DNA from: an uncultured Desulfovibrio sp.
Lineage (GTDB): Bacteria; Desulfobacterota; Desulfovibrionia; Desulfovibrionales; Desulfovibrionaceae
Direction: 5' to 3'
DNA: 64,000 bases
Assembly (NCBI GenBank): GCA_913063155.1
Contig: CAJXYU010000007.1
Location: forward strand, 1 to 64,000
In this document: positions 55,356 through 63,944 of the stretch, in pieces
Position numbering within the stretch: the first letter of the stretch is position 1
Layout: every line of letters begins with the position of its first letter
Program-made: the position numbers and the translations under genes
Notes under the pieces: model-generated
Seen by the model: only the letters and a program-made list of their open reading frames with translations
Told to the model about the DNA's origin: nothing
The model's database searches: none

Positions 55356-56252
55356 TTAGAGCAGATCCTGCGCGGTTTTCAGCATGTTTTTATCCACATG
55401 CCATTTACTGTCCCAGTCCGGGGGCAGGGACAGCTGCAGTTTGGGCAGGACAATGGACATGCAATGGAGCATGAGCGGCCCCTCGTCACGTTTTTTGCCG
55501 TATTTTCTGTCGCCGATGATGGGGTGTTTGCGGGAGGCGAGCTGGACACGGATCTGGTGCGTGCGGCCCGTGAGCAGCTTCACTGCCAGGAGGCTGCGCT
55601 CGTGGCGGGAATCCAGACAGGTCACCTCGGCCAGGGCCTGCTTGCCCGAGCCTGTATGCACTTTTTCCTCGCCTTTGGCGCCTTTCTTTTCCATGTAGTC
55701 CATGAGTGTCACGGTGCCCGGTTCCTTCCACTGGCGGTGCACCCAGGCCAGGTAGAGCTTGCCCACCTTGCCCGAGGCGAAGAGGTCGTTCAGTTCGCGC
55801 AGCCGTTCATAGCTGGAAGCGGCCAGGAGCAGGCCCGAGGTGTCCCGGTCCAGGCGGTGGCACAGGGATGGGGTGAACTCCGCGTCCGCAAACAGGCCGC
55901 GCAGCCGTGCGGTGACCGAGTCTTTCTGGCCCTCGCCTCCGTGGGAGGGCAGGCCCGCGGGCTTGTTGATGGCGAGGATGTTCTTCCGGTCGTAGACGAT
56001 GTCCAGGGGCCGGGTGGAAACTTCCTTTTCCCGCGCCTCACCGACATGGTGAGGGGGGATGCGCACCACCTGTCCGGCCAGGAGCCGGTCGAAAGGCTTC
56101 TTGCGGCCTTTGTCCACACGAACTTCGCCCTTGCGGATCCAGCGCATGATGGCGGTCTTGGGCACGCTGTGTCCAAGCCTGCGCTCCAGGAACTGCAGGA
56201 GTTTTTGACCGGATTCCGCTTTGGTGACCTCTATGAATTGTACATTGCTCAT
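55356..56252 (-). CDS. RluA-family 23S rRNA pseudouridine synthase
   Basis: A 298-residue protein (start ATG 56252, AAGGAT site). An S4-like N-terminal domain ('MRWIRKGEVRVDKGRKKPFDRLLAGQVVRIP') is followed by the synthase core with the catalytic aspartate in 'CHRLDRDTSGLLL' and 'LTGRTHQIRVQLA'. Likely an RluC-like enzyme of the large ribosomal subunit; RluD and RluA types cannot be separated by eye. It converges with the TonB-like gene, with only 6 bases between. Confidence 0.92.
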   Translation of the reverse strand: MSNVQFIEVTKAESGQKLLQFLERRLGHSVPKTAIMRWIRKGEVRVDKGRKKPFDRLLAGQVVRIPPHHVGEAREKEVSTRPLDIVYDRKNILAINKPAGLPSHGGEGQKDSVTARLRGLFADAEFTPSLCHRLDRDTSGLLLAASSYERLRELNDLFASGKVGKLYLAWVHRQWKEPGTVTLMDYMEKKGAKGEEKVHTGSGKQALAEVTCLDSRHERSLLAVKLLTGRTHQIRVQLASRKHPIIGDRKYGKKRDEGPLMLHCMSIVLPKLQLSLPPDWDSKWHVDKNMLKTAQDLL

Positions 56253-56409
56253 GGAAATATCCTTGTGACTGTCCTTCAACGCACGATTGGAGTCTGCATG
56301 CAGTACAGGGTACGCACCGGACTCGGCTTTAGCCAGCGCGTTGTACCCGCACTTTCATGGACAGCCAACCATTATTTTTGTGTGCCGGTGGACTTATCGA
56401 AAGGCGGCC

Positions 56410-57711
56410 TTACATCAAGCCGGGCAGGAAGGTCGCCAGGGCCGGGAAGAGCAGGAGCAGGGCTACGGTGACAAGGTAGGCGGGCATGAAGTGGAGTACT
56501 CCCTTGAACACGCTGCCCAAGGGTATGTCCGGGGCCATGGAGGCCACGATGAAGGTGTTGACTCCTACGGGCGGGGTGATGGCCCCCAGGGTCGTGACGG
56601 TGGTGATGAGCACGCCGAACCAGAGCGGGTCGTAGCCCATGGCTTGGACCACCGGGAAGAAGATGGGGATGGTTACCAGGAGCAGGGCCAGGGCGTCCAT
56701 GACCATGCCGCCGATGACGTAAATGAGGCAGATGAGCAGGACGATGACCACGGGTGGGATGGAGAGCGAGGCCACGAAGCCGGCTGTCTCGAAGGGCAGC
56801 CGTGTCACGGCCAGAAAACGGCCGAATATGACCGCGCCGGTGACGATGACCATGATCATGCATGAAACTTTGAGGGTGTCGGTGCAGGCCATGCGGAATT
56901 TTTCCCAGGTCATGGTCCGGGTTGCCAGGCTGATGAGCAGGGCCAGGGCCGCGCCTGCCGCCCCCGCTTCGGTGGGGGTGAACAGGCCCAGAAACAGGCC
57001 TCCCATGACCAGGGCGAAGAGCGCCAGCATCTCCACGGAGCCGGGCAGGCTGGCCAGTTTTTCGGCAAAGGTGGTCTTTGGTCCTGCCGGACCCCAGTCC
57101 GAGTGTCTGCGGCACAGCCGGTGAACCGTGCCCAGGAACAGGCCCGTGAGCAGGAGGCCGGGGATGACGCTGCCCACAAACAGGGCCGCAATGGACTGGC
57201 TGGTCTGCAGCCCGATGATGATCAATACTACCGACGGAGGGATGACCACGCCCAGGGTCGCTCCGGCTGCCACGGCACCGGTGGAGAGGACGGGGCTGTA
57301 GCCGTACTTCTTCATTTGGGGCAGGGCCACGGTGCTCATGGTGGCCGCCGTGGCCGAATTGGAGCCGCAGATGGCCGCGAATCCGCCGCAGGCCAGGACC
57401 GTGGCCATGGCTATGCCGCCGCGGATATGCCCCATCCAGGCATAGGCTGCCTTGTACAGACGTTCGTTGACGCCCGAGTAGAAGCATATCTGTCCCATGA
57501 GGATGAACAGAGGAATGACCGTGAGACCGTAGGAGGAGAATACACCCCAGATTTCGGTGCCGAGCATGCCGGTGGCAGCGTTCCAGTTGAGTACGTAGGC
57601 AAAGCCGCCGAACCCGATGATGCCCATGGCGAAACCCACGGGGATGCGCAGCACGAAAATGGAGGCCAGCAGGATGAGGATGCCGGCGATTCCGGCGGTG
57701 GTCGGGTCCAT
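56410..57711 (-). CDS. dctM: TRAP transporter large permease (DctM family)
   Basis: A 433-residue protein with about 12 hydrophobic segments ('GIAGILILLASIFVLRIPVGFAMGIIGFGG', 'IPLFILMGQICFYSGV', 'VVIPPSVVLIIIGLQT', 'FGVLITTVTTLGAITPPVGVNTFIVAS'), the DctM pattern. It is the ion-coupled transport subunit of a TRAP system that takes up organic acids. Start ATG 57711 overlaps the DctQ stop, with GGAG upstream. The reading frame upstream of it (to 58080) is not part of the protein. Confidence 0.93.
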   Translation of the reverse strand: MDPTTAGIAGILILLASIFVLRIPVGFAMGIIGFGGFAYVLNWNAATGMLGTEIWGVFSSYGLTVIPLFILMGQICFYSGVNERLYKAAYAWMGHIRGGIAMATVLACGGFAAICGSNSATAATMSTVALPQMKKYGYSPVLSTGAVAAGATLGVVIPPSVVLIIIGLQTSQSIAALFVGSVIPGLLLTGLFLGTVHRLCRRHSDWGPAGPKTTFAEKLASLPGSVEMLALFALVMGGLFLGLFTPTEAGAAGAALALLISLATRTMTWEKFRMACTDTLKVSCMIMVIVTGAVIFGRFLAVTRLPFETAGFVASLSIPPVVIVLLICLIYVIGGMVMDALALLLVTIPIFFPVVQAMGYDPLWFGVLITTVTTLGAITPPVGVNTFIVASMAPDIPLGSVFKGVLHFMPAYLVTVALLLLFPALATFLPGLM

Positions 57712-58199
57712 CAGTGCTCCGTCCTTCCCGAAATGGTCTTTAAAACATCCACCAGCAGCACGAAGGCCATGGCCAGGCATCCCAGGGCCGTGGCAAACAC
57801 GAAGGGATGATACGCTATCCGCAGGGTTTCCGATAACTCTCCGGTCCGCACCAGGTAACCCGCCCATTGTCCGGTCTCCAACCCGATGAGGGCGAAAAAT
57901 ACGCAGGAGGCAAGACTGGTGAGGGCGTCCAACGTCCGGCGTACGGTTTTGGGCAGGCGCTTCATGAGCAGACCCACCGAGATGTGGCTTTTGTTCAATT
58001 GGGCGAAGGCCAGTGCAAAGCCCGTGACCACGGCCCCGAAAAAGCCCATGAGTTCGTAGGTGCCAGGAATGGGCAGCCACAGGGTGCGGGAGACCATGTT
58101 GGCGCAGGCGAGCAGCATCATGGCCGTCAGGAAGAACCCGGCCAGTGCGGCGAGCCCCTTGGCCAACATTCGGCTGATATGGTCGAGTCTGTCGATCAT
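57711..58199 (-). CDS. dctQ: TRAP transporter small permease (DctQ family)
   Basis: A 162-residue protein with four hydrophobic segments ('LAALAGFFLTAMMLLACANMVS', 'GTYELMGFFGAVVTGFALAFAQLNKSHIS', 'ASCVFFALIGLETGQW', 'FVFATALGCLAMAFVLLVDVL'), as in DctQ. It bridges the binding protein and DctM. Start ATG 58199 is preferred for family length; no strong ribosome site is seen. It lies between dctP and dctM in the usual P-Q-M order. Confidence 0.9.
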   Translation of the reverse strand: MIDRLDHISRMLAKGLAALAGFFLTAMMLLACANMVSRTLWLPIPGTYELMGFFGAVVTGFALAFAQLNKSHISVGLLMKRLPKTVRRTLDALTSLASCVFFALIGLETGQWAGYLVRTGELSETLRIAYHPFVFATALGCLAMAFVLLVDVLKTISGRTEH

Positions 58200-58245
58200 G
58201 GTGTGGACAAATTCCCTTTGCCGGAGCAAAGAGCCCGGGATTCGG

Positions 58246-59298
58246 TTAGTTGACCGGGTATTCCATTTCGTACTTGGCCTTGAGGGCCCTGACATCCTTG
58301 AGCACTGCGTCGGCGTCGTATCCGGCCTTTTCCGCCTCGGCCTTCCAGGCCGAGATGATGCCCTTGCTCTTTTCACGGATGCCGGCCATTTCCCCGTCGG
58401 AAAGTTTGAAGATTTCGATGCCGTATTTTTCCCTGGCCCACTTCAGGGCCTTGTTGATGTGCTGGTCCATATACTGGCCGGTCCACAGGGCCTGTTCTCG
58501 GCCCAGATTCTCCAGCACCTTTTTGGCCTGATCGGGCAGGGCGTTCCACTTGTCCTTGTTCATGACCACGGCAAAGGGATAGACCGGCAGATTGGCGATG
58601 GTTTCATAACGGCAGATTTCCGCGAAATTGAAGTCCATGAGCACCTCCAGGGAGGATACCAGCCCTTTGACCAGCCCCTTTTGCAGGGCTTCCGGGGTCT
58701 GGGACATGGGCATCCCCACGGGTTGCGCGCCCATGAGTTCGATCATGCGCAGCAGGGAGCCGCTTCCGCGCAGTTCCACGCCTCGCATGTCGGCGAGAGT
58801 CTTCATGGGAACCTTGCTCATGACGTTGGAAGGCGCTGAAGTGAACATGGTCAGCACCTTGAGATTTTCGAATTCCTTGGGTTGGTGCTTTTGGTAGAGT
58901 TCCCAGAGGGTGAGGCTGGCCACCGTGGCCGAGGAAAATCCCACCGGCAGGTTGGTGGAAGTGGTCAGCGGGAAAACTCCCGGATAATAGGCCAAGCTCA
59001 GGCAACCGATGTCGGCTTGGCCTTCCTGTACGCCGCGCAGCATGTTTTTGGCGCCCAACAGGGTTGAGCCGGGGAAGGTTTGCACTTTTACAGCGCCGCC
59101 TGTCCTTTTCTCGACCTCCTCGGCCCAGCGTTCCATCTGTACGCAGGGGAAGGTTATCTTGGGCGGAAAGTTGGCGTAGCTCAGGGTTATGACCTGTGAC
59201 TTGGCCGAGGGCTTCGTTTCGGTCTTGTCGCCTCCGCCGCATGCCGTCAGCATCGAAACGCAAGATGCCAGCGCCAGGATAAGAAGGGTTCTTTTCAT
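58246..59298 (-). CDS. dctP: TRAP transporter substrate-binding lipoprotein (DctP family)
   Basis: A 350-residue protein with a lipobox signal ('LASCVSMLTACGGG'), so it is probably an anchored periplasmic binding protein. The DctP fold is shown by 'MERWAEEVEKRTGGAVKVQTFPGSTLLGAKNMLRGVQEGQADIGCLS' (in blocks), 'VPMKTLADMRGVELRGSGS' with the substrate arginine region, and 'VVMNKDKWNALPDQAKKVL'. Ligand probably an organic acid; cannot be read. CGGAG precedes ATG 59298. First gene of the TRAP operon. Confidence 0.93.
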   Translation of the reverse strand: MKRTLLILALASCVSMLTACGGGDKTETKPSAKSQVITLSYANFPPKITFPCVQMERWAEEVEKRTGGAVKVQTFPGSTLLGAKNMLRGVQEGQADIGCLSLAYYPGVFPLTTSTNLPVGFSSATVASLTLWELYQKHQPKEFENLKVLTMFTSAPSNVMSKVPMKTLADMRGVELRGSGSLLRMIELMGAQPVGMPMSQTPEALQKGLVKGLVSSLEVLMDFNFAEICRYETIANLPVYPFAVVMNKDKWNALPDQAKKVLENLGREQALWTGQYMDQHINKALKWAREKYGIEIFKLSDGEMAGIREKSKGIISAWKAEAEKAGYDADAVLKDVRALKAKYEMEYPVN

Positions 59299-59311
59299 GG
59301 TGCGCACTCCG

Positions 59312-59346
59312 AAAAAAAGAGCCCGGCCGATTCATTCCGGCCGGGC
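59312..59346 (-). terminator. Rho-independent terminator of the VCBS-repeat gene
   Basis: GCCCGGCCG and CGGCCGGGC (9 bp), loop of eight bases, and on the minus strand seven T after the stem. Confidence 0.88.
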
Positions 59347-59354
59347 TGCATGAG

Positions 59355-61007
59355 TTACAAGTCCAGTTCGTACGTGACCACGATGGTCTTTCGAGCCGAG
59401 AAGCCTAAGTTGCCCGGATAGGTGTTCACCAGTATCGCGAGTTGTTTCTTGCCGTCGTTGTTCAGATCCACCACCGCGTAGTCGACCACGGTCCCTTTGA
59501 TGCGCCTGGTTTTCCAGGCCAGGTTCATACCCACGCCGTCCCAGACGAGGGCGTGAATTTCACCTTGGGCGAACTTGTGGAAACGGTCCAGAACCGTTCC
59601 GGCAACGGTGATGTCCTTGTTCACCAGCAGTTCGAATTTGTCCTTTTGGGTCAGGTTGGCCGCCACCATTCGGATGGGGATGTACAGGTACGAATCGAGC
59701 CCTTTGGTGGGAGAGACGCTGGAGCCCAGGGGCTTGTCTTCGTATTCGACTTCGATGCCCGAGGTGTTGTAGCTTTCCTGGGTCCCGGCCTGACGTTCCA
59801 GCGAGGATGCATAGGTCAGCAGTCGGCGCGAGTCGTTGAGCACTGCGATCTTGTAGGAGTCTCCTTCGGGAAGATAGCAGGTGTTGAAGATGTTGCTGAA
59901 AGCCGCCGTGGCGATTCTGTTGCCCGTTTCCACGCTGCCGTTGCTGTAGATGGCATCGTACATGTATTTATCAAAGAATTCCCTGTGCCCTTTTTTCTGG
60001 GCCACAAGCATGGGGCGGAACGTTGGCGGAAGTTTGAGCACGCTCAGGAACATTCTGACCCTGTCGGCCAGGATTTTGAAGTTGCCCCCTTTGAAGCTCA
60101 AAATATAGGAAAGGGGTAATTCATCCTTGTAACCGGAAAGAATCAGTTCCTGAGTCCCGTCCCGGTCGAGGTCGATGATGGAAAGTCGAAAGGACTGGTA
60201 GGTCTTTGAGAGTTCATAAGTCTTGAGCGGGGAAAGCTTGCCGTTATCATACCGGTAGGCAAACAGCTTGTGCTTTGCCAGGATGAAGACTTCGTTCTTG
60301 CCGTCACCGTCGCCGTCGCCCACAACCATGTTGAGGGAAGGGTAGCGGAAGGTCTGGCTGCGCCAGCGGCCGGGGGTTTCCACGCCGCCTTCATAGCGGA
60401 ATTGCGGGTTCAGGGTTTTCACACCATAATTGTTGTCGGGGGCGTTGTTGCTGTCACCGGAAAGGAAGTTGGCGCCTTTGGGGCCGGAGGGCTGCCGCAG
60501 GTTCTGGGCTTCGGCTTTTTCTTCGGCGGACTGTCCGTAGCCCGGCCGCTGGTAGACGTCTCCCATGATCGCGTTGGCGGATTGCTTGAGCCAGCCGGCG
60601 ATTTTGTCCATGGGCATCTGGCCCTTGTTGCTCCATTTTCCGCCGTTTTTGCCCTGCATCTGCATGCTGACGGTGGAGTCCTTGTCGATGATGGAGATAT
60701 CGCCCCAGACAATGTAGTCAACGCCGAGCTGGTCCGCCATCTGGATCGCGCCGGATTCGGAGGTGGGGTGCGTGAGCTTGGAAGTGTCTATGTTCTGAGC
60801 CGGAACATAGTGTCCGCCCCATTCCAGACGGTTGTTCAGATCAGCCTGGAAGGCCTTGGAAAAATACTGGTATTTTCCCGGGCCATTGTATTCGAACGGG
60901 AGCACCAGATAGGTTTTGGCGTCCTGCGCCGCTGCCTGTGCGGCAAAGAGCAGAATCGTGAACGCTGCGATCATGAGGATTCGCGAGACGGTCGAAATGC
61001 GAGCCAT
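59355..61007 (-). CDS. Secreted VCBS/FG-GAP repeat protein with TolB-like N terminus
   Basis: A 550-residue protein with a signal peptide ('ILMIAAFTILLFAAQAAAQ'). Calcium-loop repeats 'GDGDGDGKNEVF', 'DLDRDGTQELIL' and 'DLNNDGKKQLAIL' mark FG-GAP/VCBS beta-propeller blades. The N-terminal ~150 residues ('TYLVLPFEYNG', 'FQADLNNRLEWGGHYVPAQ') look TolB/CsgG-like. Periplasmic or surface; function unknown. ATG 61007 follows GGAGG; the upstream frame to 61454 is not coding. Confidence 0.82.
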   Translation of the reverse strand: MARISTVSRILMIAAFTILLFAAQAAAQDAKTYLVLPFEYNGPGKYQYFSKAFQADLNNRLEWGGHYVPAQNIDTSKLTHPTSESGAIQMADQLGVDYIVWGDISIIDKDSTVSMQMQGKNGGKWSNKGQMPMDKIAGWLKQSANAIMGDVYQRPGYGQSAEEKAEAQNLRQPSGPKGANFLSGDSNNAPDNNYGVKTLNPQFRYEGGVETPGRWRSQTFRYPSLNMVVGDGDGDGKNEVFILAKHKLFAYRYDNGKLSPLKTYELSKTYQSFRLSIIDLDRDGTQELILSGYKDELPLSYILSFKGGNFKILADRVRMFLSVLKLPPTFRPMLVAQKKGHREFFDKYMYDAIYSNGSVETGNRIATAAFSNIFNTCYLPEGDSYKIAVLNDSRRLLTYASSLERQAGTQESYNTSGIEVEYEDKPLGSSVSPTKGLDSYLYIPIRMVAANLTQKDKFELLVNKDITVAGTVLDRFHKFAQGEIHALVWDGVGMNLAWKTRRIKGTVVDYAVVDLNNDGKKQLAILVNTYPGNLGFSARKTIVVTYELDL

Positions 61008-61186
61008 GTATTCCTCCGAATGGTTGGGAACTGTGCCCAATTGTTGAAAGCGATTTGTTGCGCCATACCGGCGGGTGCCCTTTGTAACAGTTTCTTTTGC
61101 GGCTTGCAAAGCCGCCATGTGCTTGAAAGTGGGGCCGGAAGCCTGTACCGGTACTTCCACGGAATCCACCATTTCAGGATGATTTG

Positions 61187-62470
61187 ATGAACGAAGTACG
61201 CAGAAGTTTTCGGCTGGTATGCAGCCTGGAGGACGTTCCCCATGTGGAGGGAATGCTCCGGGCGCAGGGCTTTTCCTTTGAGCCCGATCCTTTTCATCCC
61301 TTGGCGCGGCTGCTGACGGACGAACCCTTTCCTCTCGGCACTTCTCTGGCCGCGCGGTTCGGCCGGTTGTATATCCAAGACAGATCCTCCATGCTTCCTC
61401 CCATAGCTCTTGCTCCTCCGGCCGGTGCTGCCGTGCTGGATATGTGCGCAGCACCGGGCAGTAAGACGAGCCTGCTCTCGACCATGGTGGGCGACGCGGG
61501 GCTGGTGTTCGCCAACGAACCTTCCGCGGATCGCATCGGCGTCCTGCGGGCCAATCTGAAAAAGCTTTGCGCGGCCAACACGGTCACGGTCCGGGGAATC
61601 GGCCAGGATCTGGCATTCCCGGCCCGATCATGGGACTATATCCAACTCGATCCGCCGTGCAGCGGCTGGGGAACTCTGGACCGCAATCCCAAAGCCAGGG
61701 AACTGTGGTCCGGAAAGCGGGTGACGCCCCTGGTCGAAATGCAAAAAGCGCTCCTTGAAAAGGCCACTGACCTGCTCCGGCCGGGCGGGCGGGTGTTGTA
61801 CTCCACGTGTACCACCAACATGGAGGAGAATGAAGAGCAGGTCCGCTGGGCTATGGATTCTCTCGGCTTGCGGCTTGATCCCATTGAACCCTTTGAAGGT
61901 TTTGTTTTTTCGGAGCCGTTGCTGCCCGGTCTGGACGGTGTTCTCCGTGTGGCTGATGAATCCGAGGGGCAGGGCTTTTTCCTGGCTCGTTTTCGTAAAC
62001 CTGACGGCAAAATGGACATTGCGGGAAAAGGGTGTGCGCAAAAAGCGCAGCTTCCGGGTGAAAAGATTGCGCTCGGCTCCCTGCGAGGCGGTGAGTGGAT
62101 GACAGAGGAAAGCCTGCCGCCCGGTGTGGTCCGTCATCTCGGTGGCAAGGCCTATTTTATTCATGCAAAGGCCATGGCGCTTGCGTGTGGCAAAATGCGG
62201 TGGCAGGGGTTTCCTTTGGGGAAAATCGTCGGCCGGGGGAAGAGCCCCGCTTTCAAGCCGGAAGCCCTTGCCCGCTGTCTCATGCCGTGCTTCGGTCAGG
62301 AATCCATGGCCGAGCAGTTTTCCACTGACGATGTTTCCGCGTTGGAGGGGCTGTTTGCCGGGAGGGCTCTGCCGGGCGGTCCGGGAAAGGGGGCTGTGGC
62401 GCTGTATTACAAGGGGATGAAGCTGGGCTGGCTCAACCGCAAGGGAAGCCGCCTTCTTTGGTTTGGCTGA
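61187..62470 (+). CDS. RNA (cytosine-C5) methyltransferase, RsmF/NOL1-NOP2-like
   Basis: A 427-residue enzyme. SAM motif 'VLDMCAAPGSKTSLLSTMVG', motif IV with catalytic cysteine 'LDPPCSGWGTLDRN', and motif VI with the second cysteine 'VLYSTCTTNMEENEEQ' are all intact. The C-terminal extension ('GKAYFIHAKAMALACGKMRWQGFPLGKIV') matches the PUA-like module of RsmF. It probably methylates a cytosine of 16S rRNA. ATG 61187 has AGGAT upstream. Divergent from the VCBS gene. Confidence 0.92.
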   Translation: MNEVRRSFRLVCSLEDVPHVEGMLRAQGFSFEPDPFHPLARLLTDEPFPLGTSLAARFGRLYIQDRSSMLPPIALAPPAGAAVLDMCAAPGSKTSLLSTMVGDAGLVFANEPSADRIGVLRANLKKLCAANTVTVRGIGQDLAFPARSWDYIQLDPPCSGWGTLDRNPKARELWSGKRVTPLVEMQKALLEKATDLLRPGGRVLYSTCTTNMEENEEQVRWAMDSLGLRLDPIEPFEGFVFSEPLLPGLDGVLRVADESEGQGFFLARFRKPDGKMDIAGKGCAQKAQLPGEKIALGSLRGGEWMTEESLPPGVVRHLGGKAYFIHAKAMALACGKMRWQGFPLGKIVGRGKSPAFKPEALARCLMPCFGQESMAEQFSTDDVSALEGLFAGRALPGGPGKGAVALYYKGMKLGWLNRKGSRLLWFG

Positions 62471-62531
62471 TTGCATATTTTGTAATTATATTGAATACTT
62501 GAAGGTGGTATAAAGTTTTTGTAAAATTTGT

Positions 62532-62560
62532 TTGACAATCATTCAAGCTGTGGGCATATT
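62532..62560 (+). promoter_or_regulatory. Predicted promoter of tRNA-Asp
   Basis: TTGACA (62532-62537), 17 bases, then CATATT (62555-62560), 45 bases before the tRNA. AT-rich sequence lies upstream. Confidence 0.6.
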
Positions 62561-62604
62561 GCCATCTCCGATGCGGGGGAGCCAGTTCCCTCGAGTCGAC
62601 AAGC

Positions 62605-62681
<77 letters not shown>

Positions 62682-62692
62682 CTGAAATCAAG

Positions 62693-62720
62693 GGGTTACA
62701 CAAACGTGTAACCCTTTTTT
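62693..62720 (+). terminator. Rho-independent terminator of tRNA-Asp
   Basis: GGGTTACAC, loop AAAC, GTGTAACCC, then six T. Confidence 0.93.
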
Positions 62721-63016
62721 CGTGCTCTTTTGTCGTCTTGTCCAAGGCGCCGTACGTTCTTCGCCGTCTTTGTTTTATCAGGGCCGTTGATGGGAATAGT
62801 CACTGAATTCACGGCACCGGTCCGGTGCGGACACGGCCTGGTTGTTTTTCGTCATGCGGTGGATGTGGCTTTCCGTGCTCAGCGTGCTTCCACCGCCGAA
62901 CCGGTGCTTGCCGTGAAACCCGAACTTCCTGTCCAGCCTTTTCGCACGACGTGGTCAACCTCCTGTTGTGACAGTCCCGGCGAAGCGGCTTCACTTCTTC
63001 ATATCCAATCTCGTTT
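62721..63016. other. Intergenic region without a supported gene
   Basis: Frames exist on both strands, but their products are Cys/Arg-rich without motifs or ribosome sites. It separates the tRNA unit from a convergent gene. I see no clear regulatory element. Confidence 0.5.
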
Positions 63017-63619
63017 CTAGTCGTAATCTCGCCACGTTATCTTTCTTGTGTCCGGATGGTAGCGCGCGAAGCCCATTGCCATGTGACGGGGGTTTGTCAG
63101 GTTCGTGTATGTCACGGCGTGATGGATTTGGCATTCGATGAGTTTCGGTTCCTTCAGCCGTACGCCGTGTTCCTTGTAAGTGGCGACCATGGCTTCCACC
63201 ACAGCGGTGGCGTACTGCACGGCCCTCCTGCGGGTGATGCGTTCCGGAAATGCGAGATTGACGGCAGAACCGCTGTCGTCAAAGGAGAGCAGGGTAAAGG
63301 TCAGGTCGCTCATGTCGACTCCTTTGTCCTTTTTCAGGTGTTTTTTCACTCCCTCAAGGAAGGCCGGTTCGGTGAGGCGGGGCGGTTTGACCTTTTTGTC
63401 GATCACTGCAGGCTTGGGTGTTGGTTCGGGGGCCGGTTCGGGAACGATTATGACAAAGATCACAGTCAGGAGAATGGAAAGTGTGAAATAAACCGTGAAA
63501 GCCATGACGCGGCTCCGGTCTTCCTGTGCGCACCAAAAAACGAGTTTATGGGGAATGAATATCCCTGCAACGGCGGCGATCAAGGAAAACAGAGCTAAAT
63601 AAAACAGAATTATTTCCAC
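63017..63619 (-). CDS. Small membrane-anchored protein, unknown function
   Basis: A 200-residue protein using GTG 63619, with AAGGAG upstream. Two hydrophobic segments at the N terminus ('MEIILFYLALFSLIAAVAGIFIP', 'MAFTVYFTLSILLTVIFVIIVPE') are followed by a Pro/Lys linker and a soluble domain of about 120 residues ('SDLTFTLLSFDDSGSAVNLAFPERITRRRAVQYATAVVEAMVATYKEHG' in blocks). The orientation and function are unknown; I do not recognise a family. Confidence 0.72.
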   Translation of the reverse strand: MEIILFYLALFSLIAAVAGIFIPHKLVFWCAQEDRSRVMAFTVYFTLSILLTVIFVIIVPEPAPEPTPKPAVIDKKVKPPRLTEPAFLEGVKKHLKKDKGVDMSDLTFTLLSFDDSGSAVNLAFPERITRRRAVQYATAVVEAMVATYKEHGVRLKEPKLIECQIHHAVTYTNLTNPRHMAMGFARYHPDTRKITWRDYD

Positions 63620-63944
63620 GGCATGCTCCTTTGTAGAGGGTGCAGTTCTTTCTTAAGTAGCAGGATCTGAGTGAAAAAATCAATGCAGGCGGCGACGGAT
63701 ACTTGGATATATCCTTTATATTGTCTGGCTGGCGCAGTGTGGAGGTCGGTATGTGGCCGGAAAGTGTCCAATGTAAGACAAGTTTTAAACGATCATTTCA
63801 TGTGTCCTTTTTTTCTCTGTTATCATTTCTTTTTTTTGTACAGCATGCTACTGCTGAAAATCCTGTCTTGCGAAATTTTGCATGGGTGAGAGTGCTATAA
63901 GGGTTGTGATAAAAGTTATTTGATTTGAGTTGCTTGGAGGGTGG
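63620..63944. other. AT-rich intergenic region
   Basis: 325 bases between the GTG-starting membrane protein and the plus-strand gene at 63945. It is rich in T runs. A 72-codon frame (63671-63889) lacks motifs and a ribosome site and is not accepted. Probably holds the promoter of the gene at 63945. Confidence 0.5.

Noticed and set aside
62730..63020. A 96-codon frame after the tRNA
   Set aside because: Cys/Arg/Phe-rich chance product without a ribosome site, on the wrong side of a convergent gene end.
63671..63889. A 72-codon plus-strand frame in the right-hand AT-rich gap
   Set aside because: No ribosome site and no motif; composition suggests chance.
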